Below the pieces are notes generated by a model. It searched no databases, had not been told where the DNA came from, and saw only the letters and a program-made list of their open reading frames with translations. A DNA stretch of 64,000 bases from Streptomyces canus (GTDB taxonomy: Bacteria; Actinomycetota; Actinomycetes; Streptomycetales; Streptomycetaceae): contig NZ_CP107989.1 of NCBI RefSeq assembly GCF_041435015.1, forward strand, positions 1,674,001-1,738,000, given 5' to 3'. Positions 43,560-52,912 of the stretch are shown here, piece by piece. Numbering within the stretch: position 1 is the stretch's first letter; each line of letters begins with the position of its first letter. The translations under genes and the position numbers were made by a program.

Positions 43560-44705
43560 TCAGTCAACCGGGACGAGCGGTCCGAACAGCTCGGTGTCCA
43601 TGCGGTCCAGGGCGAGCTTCACCGCACCGATGAGGGGGGCGTCGTGGCCGAGCGCGGTGGCACGCAGTTCGACCGCGGGGGTGCGGGCGTCCCGCAGCGC
43701 GGCCCGCACCCGGGGCAGCAGGACGTCGGCGGCGTCCTCCAGGCCGCCGCCGAGGACGATGAGCGAGGGGGCGACCGTCCAGGACAGGGTGGTGAGGATA
43801 GACGCGATGTTCTCCACGAACTCGTCGACCTCGGCGAGCGCGGCGGCGTCACCCTTGCGGGCCGCCTCGAACCGGGCCAGGGCCAGGGCGCGTTGGGCGG
43901 GCAGCGGTGAGGTCAGGGCGGCGACGGGCCAGTCCTCGACCGAGCCGGCCGGCATCGAGGGTGCCTCGACGATCTCGCCCGCGGCACCGTCGAGCCCGCG
44001 GTGCACGGCCCCTCGAATGAGGATGCCGAGGCCGGTTCGGTTCCCGAGCATCGCCCATACGACGTTGTCGTGATCGGCGGCCCCTCCCCGCCAACGCTCC
44101 GCCAGCGCACCGAGGTTGGTGTCGTTGTCGGCGAACCAGGGCACCGGGAGGCGACGGCCGAGTTCCTCGGGCAGGTGCACACCCTCCCAGCGCGTGGTGT
44201 GCACCAGGCGCCGTACGATGCCTTCGTCGTCGATGGCGCCGCCGCCGGCGATGGCCCCGGCCCGCAGCCGGTCCACCGAGCCGCCGGCATCGTCGAGGGC
44301 CTGAAGGACCAGTTCGGCGGCGTCGTCGAGGGTGGTGCGCGGGTCCTTGTAGTCGCGCAGCGGCCGGTGTGCCCGGCCGAGGATGTGGCCGCGGACGTCG
44401 GCGACGACGGCCCAGGCATCGACGGTCGTGGTGCGTACAGCCGCCAACAGGGCGTGTTCGGCCCGTAGTTCGTAGCGGCGGGCCGGGCGTCCGGCGCAGC
44501 CGCTGTTCGGCACCCGGTCGAGTTCGGCGACCCAGCCCGCCTCGACGAGCGAATCCAGGATCAGCTCGATCGTGCGACGGGACAGACCGGTCTGCCCGGC
44601 GAGTTCGGTGAGTTTCCTCGGTCCGGCCGACACCGCCAACGCCCGCAGGATCACGGAGGTGTTGACCCGTCGTACGGCGCTCTGGTTCATGCCGGCCGTC
44701 AGCAC
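43560..44705 (-). CDS. ROK-family transcriptional regulator without the zinc motif
   Basis: The 381-residue protein has an N-terminal winged helix (NTSVILRAL, KLTELAGQTGLSRRTIELILDSLVEAGW) and a ROK domain (ADNDTNLGALAERW, GILIRGAVHRGLDGAAGEIVE, IVLGGGLEDA). The usual GHxx...CxCGxxGC zinc-binding motif of ROK repressors is missing between GAAGEIVEAP and the next helix. It probably controls this sugar operon from within. GTG 44705 was chosen because GGGAGGGGAC precedes it; the start overlaps the esterase stop by 7 bp. Confidence 0.85.
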   Translation of the reverse strand: MLTAGMNQSAVRRVNTSVILRALAVSAGPRKLTELAGQTGLSRRTIELILDSLVEAGWVAELDRVPNSGCAGRPARRYELRAEHALLAAVRTTTVDAWAVVADVRGHILGRAHRPLRDYKDPRTTLDDAAELVLQALDDAGGSVDRLRAGAIAGGGAIDDEGIVRRLVHTTRWEGVHLPEELGRRLPVPWFADNDTNLGALAERWRGGAADHDNVVWAMLGNRTGLGILIRGAVHRGLDGAAGEIVEAPSMPAGSVEDWPVAALTSPLPAQRALALARFEAARKGDAAALAEVDEFVENIASILTTLSWTVAPSLIVLGGGLEDAADVLLPRVRAALRDARTPAVELRATALGHDAPLIGAVKLALDRMDTELFGPLVPVD

Positions 44706-46009
44706 GGGTCCCCTCCCGTCACCGGGTCGTACAGGCCCCGGGTGTCGGCCACGAGGGGCCGGCCGTACTCACGGGCCGGGTCGCCGAGCCGCCCGGTCGC
44801 CCTCCCCCAGGCCGGGCTCTCGCCGCGGACGAAGGCGACGAGGTCGGTGTGCATGCGGGTGGCCAGCTCCGCGGGCGGGTTCGGGCCGAGCGCCTCGGGG
44901 ACGCCGGGCGCGTCGAGCACGTCGAAGAAGAAGGGGAGGTCGACGCAGTGGACGGCGCCGCCGAGGGTCGGGGAGGGCCATTCGAAGGAGTACAGCCAGG
45001 TGCCGGCGGGGGCCGCGCGGCGGGCGGCCGCGATGCGGGGGCAGGCGGAGCGGAACAGGGTGTCCGTGATGCGGGTGCCCGCCGCGCGCGACCCGCGCTC
45101 GCTGTCGCCGTCGAACTCGTCGCCGGTGGCGCCCAGCAGCAGCGGGACCTCCTGTCCGTGCACGGCCAGACCCTCGGCGAGCGGCAGCGGCAGGATGTCG
45201 TCGCCGACGACCGGGCCGAGCACGAGCAGGTCGTCGTCCCCGCGCAGGTCGAGCACGCCCCGCTGGAGCAACTCCGGTGCGCACAGGGCGAATCCGGCCC
45301 GGGTGGGCGGCACGCCCAGGCGCTCGCCGAGCCGTGCGAGGACGTCGCGGGCCCGGGCCGCCTCGACCTCGAACAGGCCGCCGGACAGACTGACCGCTCG
45401 CTGGAACCGGCCGCGCCCGGCGGGCGACGACAGCAGGGCGAGCACCATCGCTCCCCCGGCCGACTGGCCCGCGACGGTGACCCGGTCCGGGTCGCCCCCG
45501 AACGCGGCGATGTTCTCCCGCACCCAGTCGAGCGCGAGGAGCACGTCCCGCAGCCCGAGGTTGGTGGGGACGTCGTCCAGTACGGCGAATCCGTCGACAC
45601 CGAGCCGGTAGCCGACGGAGACGGTGATGACGCCGTCGCGGGCGAAGGCGCGGCCGTCGTACCAGGGGCTGGCCGGGCTGCCCGCGAGAAAGCCGCCGCC
45701 GTGGATCCACACGAGCACCGGGCAGCCGTCCGCGTCGGGGGCCGTGACGGAGACGTTCAGTATGTCGTCGCCCGGCACCGACGGTTCCGGGACGGTGGTC
45801 GTGGCGAACAGCGGCACGCGCTGCGCGGTGGCTCCGGGGCGGGAGGCGTCGTACGGCCGTGGGAAGCGCCCGCGTGGGAGTGGCGCGGCGAACCTCCGTG
45901 GGCCGGTGGGTGCTTCGCCATAGGGGATGCCCAGGAAGCGCCGCACGTCTTGGTGTCGACGGCCGACGACCGTGCCCGCCGGGGTCCGGAGGGTGACCGG
46001 CGTGCTCAT
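44699..46009 (-). CDS. Type-B carboxylesterase
   Basis: The 436-residue alpha/beta hydrolase has the family start RRFLGIPYGEAPTGPRRF, the oxyanion region VWIHGGGFLAGSP, the nucleophile GQSAGGAM (serine about residue 172) and acid/His segments later. No signal peptide is visible, so it is cytosolic. In the operon it overlaps the permease gene by 4 bp and likely removes acyl groups from an imported sugar or glycoside. Confidence 0.87.
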   Translation of the reverse strand: MSTPVTLRTPAGTVVGRRHQDVRRFLGIPYGEAPTGPRRFAAPLPRGRFPRPYDASRPGATAQRVPLFATTTVPEPSVPGDDILNVSVTAPDADGCPVLVWIHGGGFLAGSPASPWYDGRAFARDGVITVSVGYRLGVDGFAVLDDVPTNLGLRDVLLALDWVRENIAAFGGDPDRVTVAGQSAGGAMVLALLSSPAGRGRFQRAVSLSGGLFEVEAARARDVLARLGERLGVPPTRAGFALCAPELLQRGVLDLRGDDDLLVLGPVVGDDILPLPLAEGLAVHGQEVPLLLGATGDEFDGDSERGSRAAGTRITDTLFRSACPRIAAARRAAPAGTWLYSFEWPSPTLGGAVHCVDLPFFFDVLDAPGVPEALGPNPPAELATRMHTDLVAFVRGESPAWGRATGRLGDPAREYGRPLVADTRGLYDPVTGGDPC

Positions 46010-46827
46010 CGCAGCCCCGTTCCCGCGATGCCCTGGACGAAGTACCGCTGCAGGAAGAGGAAGAGCACGAGTACCGGCAGCATCACGACGATCGCTCCGG
46101 CGAGCAGCAGGCCGTAGTCGGTGACGTGGGCCGCGGCCTGGCTGGTGGCGGCGAGGCCGACCGGGAGGGTGTAGGTGGACATGCTCTGGGCGACCACCAG
46201 CGGCCAGATGAAGTTGTTCCACGAGTTGAGGAACGACATGATCGTGATCGTGGCGACGGCGGGACCGGCCAGCGGCAGGAAGATCCTGAAGAAGATCCGG
46301 AACTCGCCCGCTCCGTCGATGCGGGCCGCTTCGAGGAGTTCGTCGGGGACCGACAGGGCGTACTGGCGCACGATGAAGACCGACAGGGGAAGCGCGGCGC
46401 CGGGCAGGGCGATTCCGGCGAGGGTGTCCGCGAGGCCCAGGTCCACGGTGATCACGAACTGGGTGACGAACACCGCGGTGAACGGCACCATCATCGCCGC
46501 CATGACCGCGCCGAACGCGAGCCGCCGGCCTGCGAAGTCGAGTTTGGCGAGGGCGTATCCGGCGGCCGACGCGGCCAGGATGTTCCCGGCCACCACGATC
46601 AGCGCGACGACGACGCTGTTGACCAGGAACCGGCCGAAGCCCTGCGTCTCGAACAGCCGGGTGAAGTTGCCGAAGGTGAGGTGGTGCGGGAACAGGGCCC
46701 CGGGGTCGGAGCGGATCTCGTCCAGGCTGCGCAGCGAGCCGCTCACCCCCCATGCGAAGGGCAGCATGGTGAGCAGGGCACACAGCACCAGGGCGGCGTA
46801 CATCACGGGGCGGGCGGCACGGTTCAT
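46006..46827 (-). CDS. Carbohydrate ABC permease, MalG type
   Basis: The 273-residue inner-membrane protein has six helices and the EAA loop EAARIDGAGEFRIFFRIFLP that docks on the ATPase. It belongs to the CUT1 permeases for oligosaccharides and glycosides. Starts and stops overlap by 4 bp on both sides, proving tight coupling. As in most Streptomyces sugar systems, no ATPase gene is in the operon; a shared MsiK-like ATPase is expected. Confidence 0.9.
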   Translation of the reverse strand: MNRAARPVMYAALVLCALLTMLPFAWGVSGSLRSLDEIRSDPGALFPHHLTFGNFTRLFETQGFGRFLVNSVVVALIVVAGNILAASAAGYALAKLDFAGRRLAFGAVMAAMMVPFTAVFVTQFVITVDLGLADTLAGIALPGAALPLSVFIVRQYALSVPDELLEAARIDGAGEFRIFFRIFLPLAGPAVATITIMSFLNSWNNFIWPLVVAQSMSTYTLPVGLAATSQAAAHVTDYGLLLAGAIVVMLPVLVLFLFLQRYFVQGIAGTGLR

Positions 46828-47765
46828 GTGCGGGACCTCAGCAGCCGGAACTGGACGACGCTCACCACGGTCACCAGCGCGAGCGTCACGAAGGACGCCG
46901 CCGAGGACATCCCGAACTCGCCCGCCCCGAACTGGCGGTAGGTGTACAGCGCGACCGACTCGGTGGAGCCGAGCGGGCCGCCGCCGGTGAGGAGGTAGGG
47001 CTCGTCGAAGACCTGGAGGTAGAAGACGGTCAGCAGGACGGAGACCATCAGCGTGGTGGGCAGCAGCAACGGGAGGGTGATGTGCCGGAGTTGGCGCCAC
47101 CGGCCGGCCCCGTCCAGGGCGGCGGCCTCGTACACGTCCCGCGGGACGGCTTGGAGGCCGGCGAGGAACAGCACCATCGCGATGCCGAAGTTGCGCCAGA
47201 CGCCGAGAAGGATGACCACCGGCATGGCCAGGTTCGGGTCGTCCAGCCAGTTGGGTCCGGCGAATCCGATCGCGCCGAGCAGCTTGTTGACAGTGCCGTC
47301 GAGGTGGAAGGCGTACTGCCAGATCAGCGCGACGGCGACGACGTTGGTGACGACGGGCGCGAAGAAGACGGTGCGCAGGACACCGCGCAGACGGCTGATG
47401 CCGGAGTTCAGCGCGAGGGCCAGGGTGAAGCCGATGCCCATCGTCAGCGGTACGCCCACGGCCACGAAGAGGGCGGTGTTGAGGATGTCCCGTACGAAGG
47501 TGTCGTCCTGGAACAGCCGGAGGTAGTTGTCGACGCCGGTGAAGTCGACGGCGAACGGGGTGCGCAGGTCGGCGCCGCGGATGTCGGTGAGGCTCAGGGC
47601 GAGCGCGGCGACGGTGGGGATCGCCGTGTAGACGAGGAAGACGAGGCCGAAGGGGGCGAGGAAGAGCCAGGCGACGGCGGTGCGGCGGGCGCGGGACGCC
47701 TTGTGCGCCGCCGTCTTCGGTACGGCCCGGGCCCTCTCGGCGGCCGGTGCGAGAGTCGTGGTCAT
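46824..47765 (-). CDS. Carbohydrate ABC permease, MalF type
   Basis: The 313-residue permease starts with a basic cytosolic stretch, then WLFLAPFGLVFLVYTAIPTV as the first of six helices. The EAA loop reads EAAALDGAGRWRQLRHITLP. It pairs with the MalG-type permease. The ATG overlaps the stop of the sugar-binding protein gene by one base (TGATG). Confidence 0.9.
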   Translation of the reverse strand: MTTTLAPAAERARAVPKTAAHKASRARRTAVAWLFLAPFGLVFLVYTAIPTVAALALSLTDIRGADLRTPFAVDFTGVDNYLRLFQDDTFVRDILNTALFVAVGVPLTMGIGFTLALALNSGISRLRGVLRTVFFAPVVTNVVAVALIWQYAFHLDGTVNKLLGAIGFAGPNWLDDPNLAMPVVILLGVWRNFGIAMVLFLAGLQAVPRDVYEAAALDGAGRWRQLRHITLPLLLPTTLMVSVLLTVFYLQVFDEPYLLTGGGPLGSTESVALYTYRQFGAGEFGMSSAASFVTLALVTVVSVVQFRLLRSRT

Positions 47766-49063
47766 CACTGCGTGCCCGTGCCGACGCTCTCGGCGTACGC
47801 CTGGATGTTCGCGGCCGCCCTCGCCGCGGTCTCCTTGCCCTTGGCGACGGCCTCCACCTCCTTGCCCAGCCGGGTCGCGACCTGCTGCCACGTGCTGACC
47901 TGGGGGAACGCCCGGGTGTTCTTGAGCTGCGTGAGAAAGGCGGCCATGAGCGGCTGCCCCTTGATGGCCGGGTCGTCCCAGGCGGAGATGACGGACGGCA
48001 GCGAGCCGTACCCCTTGTACTGTGCGACCTGCGTGCTGGGCTCGGCCAGATACCGGACGAGCTTCCAGGCGGCGTCCGTGTTGCCGCTGTCGGCGAGGAC
48101 GCCCCAGGTGCCGCCCGCGGAGAAGGAGACGCTGCTCGACGCTCCGGCGGGCAGGGGGGCGGTGGCGACGTGGGAGGCCGTCCAACCGCTCTTCTTGGCA
48201 GCGGTGTCGAGCTGGCCGATGACCCAGGGCCCGGTGATCATGCTCGCCGTCTTGCCGGAGACGAAGTACGGCTGGGCGTCGAGGAAGGTCGGCCCGCCGG
48301 TGTCGGCGGTCCCGGCGGTGAAGAAGGACGCGTTGTAGTCGAGGGCGTCGACCATCTGGGGCGTGTTCAGGTTCCATTTGCCGCCGGAGGTGACGAGTGA
48401 GCCTCCGGCCTGCCAGGCGTACATGGCGACGTCCTGGCCGTTGAAGATGTCCCACCCGATGTCGGCCCCGAGCGCGTGAGCCGCGCCGGCGCCCTGAAGG
48501 GCCTTGAGGAAGGGCTCCATCCCGGCCCAGGTGGTCGGCGCCTGGACACCCGCCTTCTTGGCCAGATCCGATCGGTAGACGAGCGCGTACGTGTACGCGT
48601 ACCAGGGCACCGTGTAGGCCACGTCGTCCACGACGCCGGCGTCCCAGAGGCTCTTGAAGAAGCTGCCCGGATCCACCAGGCCGTCCGGCACGGGCCGCAG
48701 GGTCGACGAGTCGAGGAACTGCGCCTGCGACTCGGGGAAGAACTGGGCGACGTCCGGTCCCTTGCCCGCCGCGATCGCCGCTTGGAGCTTGGTGTAGTAC
48801 TCCGCGTTCGGGATCAGCGTGGTCTTCACGACCAGGTCGGGGTTGGCGGACTTGAACGGCTTGACGACCGTGCCGAGCACGTCGGCGTCGCCCTGGGCGG
48901 CCCAGACGTTCACGGTGCCGGTGGCCGGGGACGCGTCGACCTTCTTGGCGCCGGAAGCGGCGGCCGCGTCGTCTTGGCGCCCGCAGCCGGCCAGGGGAAG
49001 CGCGGCGCCGAGGGCTATTCCGGCGGTCAGCCGCAGGGCGGTGCGACGGGAGAGGTTGGGCAC
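47765..49063 (-). CDS. Sugar-binding ABC lipoprotein (CUT1 family)
   Basis: The 432-residue protein has a signal with SRRTALRLTAG and the lipobox LPLAGC, so it is a lipoprotein, perhaps Tat-routed. The mature part has the family-1 solute-binding pattern (GTVNVWAAQGDADVL, YTVPWYAYTYALVYRSDL, GKTASMITGPWVI). Aromatic residues lining the cleft fit a sugar ligand. It is the first gene of the eight-gene operon. Start is GTG 49063. Confidence 0.9.
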   Translation of the reverse strand: MPNLSRRTALRLTAGIALGAALPLAGCGRQDDAAAASGAKKVDASPATGTVNVWAAQGDADVLGTVVKPFKSANPDLVVKTTLIPNAEYYTKLQAAIAAGKGPDVAQFFPESQAQFLDSSTLRPVPDGLVDPGSFFKSLWDAGVVDDVAYTVPWYAYTYALVYRSDLAKKAGVQAPTTWAGMEPFLKALQGAGAAHALGADIGWDIFNGQDVAMYAWQAGGSLVTSGGKWNLNTPQMVDALDYNASFFTAGTADTGGPTFLDAQPYFVSGKTASMITGPWVIGQLDTAAKKSGWTASHVATAPLPAGASSSVSFSAGGTWGVLADSGNTDAAWKLVRYLAEPSTQVAQYKGYGSLPSVISAWDDPAIKGQPLMAAFLTQLKNTRAFPQVSTWQQVATRLGKEVEAVAKGKETAARAAANIQAYAESVGTGTQ

Positions 49064-49166
49064 GGGGACTCCTGTGACACGAGATTCCTCACGAGTACTG
49101 AGGGCGGTGGCGTGATGTGTCCCGACGCTATGAACCGCGTGTTTCGGCCACGTGGCGGTCCTCGCC

Positions 49167-49180
49167 CCGAATAATTTCGG
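49167..49180. promoter_or_regulatory. Operator candidate for the sugar operon
   Basis: CCGAATAATTTCGG, arms CCGAA/TTCGG around 4 bp, lies 104 bp before the first gene of the operon in an AT-rich patch. A related CGAAATCG follows 10 bp away. It may be the ROK regulator site or part of the promoter. Confidence 0.4.
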
Positions 49181-49201
49181 AACTTGTAGCGAAATCGGTG
49201 C

Positions 49202-49242
49202 GGCGAGGGCCCGGTGCGCGGAATGCGCACCGGGCCCTCGCC
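49202..49242 (-). terminator. Strong hairpin terminator after the chitinase gene
   Basis: GGCGAGGGCCCGGTGCGC and GCGCACCGGGCCCTCGCC form a perfect 18-bp stem with a 5-nt loop, 16 bp after the chitinase stop. It insulates the chitinase from the sugar operon. Confidence 0.85.
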
Positions 49243-49258
49243 GCCCTGAGGTGTGCCG

Positions 49259-50338
49259 CTACTGGTGACCGCCGCTCGTGAACTGCTCGAAGGTGTGGCT
49301 GAAGGCCCAGGTGTCCTGGACGATGCCGGAGCAGGAGTTGGAGCCGCCGGTGCCCGGGCAGCCGCCGTTGTCGCGCTGGAGCGCCCAGAAGGAGAGGGTG
49401 TTGATCTTCTTGGCCTCGGCCCACTGCTCCACCGCGACCGCGTTCTCGACGGTGAAGGTCTCCTCGGGGCCGTAGTCGTCGATGCCGGGCATCTCGATGA
49501 CCCCGATCATGCTCCACAGCTTCGCGGAGCTCTTGTGCGGGTAGAGCGCGGCGAGCTGGCCGTGCAGTCCCTCGGCGGCCGTCTTGGTGTCGGCCGCCAT
49601 GTCGTGCGTGGCGCCGTCGTAGTAGTCGAACGTCATGAGGTTGACGACATCCACGCGTGCGCCGTTGTCGACGGCGTTCTGGAGCACGGCGAGGCCGTTG
49701 GCCGCGAGGCCGGTCGTGGAGGTCGGGAGGGTGTAGGAGAACTGCACGGTGCGGCCGGTGCGTTCGGCCCAGCGCTGGACCTTGGCGATCGCCTTGTTGC
49801 GGCGGTCGATCCCGGCGGCGTTGTTGATGGAGTCGCCCTCGACATCGAGGTCGATGCGGCTGATGCCGTACGTCGTGACGAGGCTCTTGAACACGTCGAC
49901 GATGGCGTCGACGCTGGTGCAGCTGTCGGCCAGTTCGGTGCCGGTCGTGTCCGCGGACCAGCCGCCGAAGGACGGGATGACGTCACCGCCGCGCGCCTGG
50001 ATGGCGGCGATGTCGCGCCCGAAAGCCGCCTTCGAGATCGGCTGACCGCTCTCGCCGTTCCAGTAGGCGGTGCAGGAACCCGCCGTGGCCGTCTGAAGGA
50101 AGGCCATGGTGAGGTACTTGTTGCCCGAGGCGGCGGCGAGTGCGGCCGGGCTCTCGCCCGTCCACGACTCGAAGTAGGGCGCCGCCACGTGGGCGGGCAG
50201 GGGCTTGCCGAAGGGCGGGAGCGAGGGCGAGGACGGCGCCGCGAGTGCGCCCCCTCCCCCGAGCCCGACGAGCCCGGCGGACAGAGCGCTCACGCTCAGA
50301 CAGGACAGCAACGCACGAAGGTGACCAGGTCGTCTCAC
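49259..50338 (-). CDS. Secreted GH18 chitinase-like glycosidase
   Basis: The 359-residue protein has a signal peptide (basic start, LLSCLSVSALSAGLVGLG) and one GH18 barrel. The catalytic motif appears as SRIDLDVEGDS (DxDxE), with the glutamate as acid/base. Other blocks are VAAPYFESWTG at strand 1, FGGWSADTTGTELADSC and the late SFWALQRD. There is no carbohydrate-binding module. It likely cleaves chitin or related beta-1,4-GlcNAc chains. Start is GTG 50338 after GGGAGCG. A good promoter with inverted repeats lies upstream. Confidence 0.87.
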   Translation of the reverse strand: MRRPGHLRALLSCLSVSALSAGLVGLGGGGALAAPSSPSLPPFGKPLPAHVAAPYFESWTGESPAALAAASGNKYLTMAFLQTATAGSCTAYWNGESGQPISKAAFGRDIAAIQARGGDVIPSFGGWSADTTGTELADSCTSVDAIVDVFKSLVTTYGISRIDLDVEGDSINNAAGIDRRNKAIAKVQRWAERTGRTVQFSYTLPTSTTGLAANGLAVLQNAVDNGARVDVVNLMTFDYYDGATHDMAADTKTAAEGLHGQLAALYPHKSSAKLWSMIGVIEMPGIDDYGPEETFTVENAVAVEQWAEAKKINTLSFWALQRDNGGCPGTGGSNSCSGIVQDTWAFSHTFEQFTSGGHQ

Positions 50339-50409
50339 TGACGCTCCCAGGGGGAAAGGGCATGCGGGGACGCGGAAGGACAGAACCGCGGGGAAGAAGA
50401 ACCGTGCCC

Positions 50410-50438
50410 ATAATTGGACTAGACCATCTGACTGTCAA
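50410..50438 (-). promoter_or_regulatory. Promoter of the chitinase gene
   Basis: On the minus strand TTGACA (50433-50438), 17 bp and AATTAT (50410-50415) form a near-consensus promoter, with a start expected near 50403 and a leader of about 65 nt. Confidence 0.7.
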
Positions 50439-50466
50439 GGTTCTTTACAGTGAGATGGTCCAGTCC
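50416..50466. promoter_or_regulatory. Inverted repeats around the chitinase promoter
   Basis: GGACTAGACCATCT (50416-50429) and AGATGGTCCAGTCC (50453-50466) are inverted repeats with 13 of 14 matches. The nearer copy fills the -10/-35 spacer. Each half resembles the TGGTCTAGACCA core of known Streptomyces chitinase and DasR-type sites, which suggests control by chitin or GlcNAc. Confidence 0.55.
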
Positions 50467-50849
50467 GCCCCAGCAGGTTGTCCGGCCTTCCTCTTCCGTG
50501 AGGCGGAAGCGGTGTTGCGAACCAGTGGTACAGCGAGCGCATCTTTCCGACCTGCGCTTGTGTGGCGGCGATGAGGCTGTGACCTGCTAGGACGGGTTGC
50601 AGAGGCGAGCGGAGGCAGTCAGAGGAAACACACTGATTCGCCCCCGGTTCGACCCGGGTCACTCAGAGGTGATCTCCAGGCGGGACACGGCGGCTTCCTG
50701 CTCGGCCGGCCTCGCCGTCAACTCCTCGATCTGCCCGCGCGGTTCCGAGATTCCGTCCCTCGCGCTCCAACTCCTCCGGCCAGGAAGCAATCGCCGCCCC
50801 CGAGAACCTGAACCCTGGACACGACGATCCGGCAAACCGAAGCGATCAG
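50467..50849. other. About 380 bp without an intact gene at the island edge
   Basis: No convincing protein is seen. On the minus strand 50660-50760 reads as a short coiled-coil-like piece (QIEELTAR, EQEAAVSRLEIT) such as is found in transposition proteins, but without start or context. This looks like a junction of decayed mobile DNA. Confidence 0.4.
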
Positions 50850-51420
50850 CAACGCCCCAGCTCAGAAAGGCTCACTGGAGCAGAGCCGCACCCTCCCGGC
50901 TTCGACAAGCAGGACTTCCGCGTCGGCTGGGAGCACCACACCGCCACCTGCCCACGCGGCGTGACCAGCCCGCCCTGGAAGGAGACCCGGCTGGACGGCC
51001 GCCCGGGCCACTTTGTGCTCTTTCCCCGCGCCGCCTGCCGGGCCTGCACCGACCGGCTCTCCTGCGCAGGCAACGTCGACGGCAAGGGGCGCCACCTCAT
51101 CTTGATGCCCCGCCCACTACAAGAGGTCCAAAACCGGGCCCGCGCAGAACAGGAAACACCCTCCTGGCAGGCCCGTTAGGCGATGCGCGCGGGCTGCGAG
51201 GCCACCGCCTCCGAGACCGTCCACGCCCATGGCCTGCGCCACTGCCGCTGTCGCGGGCCGGCGAAGGTGCACGTCCCACACGTCCTCACCGCCGCCGGCA
51301 CCAACATCGTCCGTCTCAGCGAGTGCTTCCCTCCCGGCACCGCGCCCCGAGCCCCTCGCCGACCTGTCATCTCGTTCCAACGTTCCTGCCAGAACACCGC
51401 ACCCCCGCCCAGCAGTTGAT
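50850..51420 (+). pseudogene. IS1182-like transposase relic (C-terminal part, internal stop)
   Basis: Plus-strand translation gives the C-terminal region usual for IS1182 transposases: GFDKQDFRVGW, TATCPRGVTSPPW, FPRAACRACTDRLSC, RARAEQETPSWQAR, then after a TAG stop (51177-51179) AMRAGCEATASETVHAHGLRHCRCRGPAKVHVPHVLTAAGTNIVRL. The N-terminal DNA-binding region and most of the DDE part are missing. It is dead and marks past insertion beside the terpene region. Confidence 0.7.
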
Positions 51421-51640
51421 GAAGTGAAGATCGCCAACAGCATCAACGGGCCTCCGGGGGCGTTCCTGTCGCGGACCCTTCCAGGGCAAACCGGCAACCT
51501 GTTGCGATCCGGAGAGTCGCCCCCGTATCGTGGGCCCGAGCAAGGACCGGGAGCAATCTCCGATTGTCCGCGCGGTGTTCGCGCCGACGTCACCGTCGCA
51601 CCCACGAACGAACTCGACTCACCGAAGGGGGCCAGGCGTC

Positions 51641-52874
<1,234 letters not shown>

Positions 52875-52912
52875 GTCTGCTTGCCGTAGTTTCAGCCACT
52901 CGTTCGAGGGGA

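Noticed and set aside
50640..50680. A CCGGTTCGACCCGGG stretch resembling a tRNA T-arm
   Set aside because: The T-stem and loop lengths do not fit and no acceptor or anticodon arm could be built.
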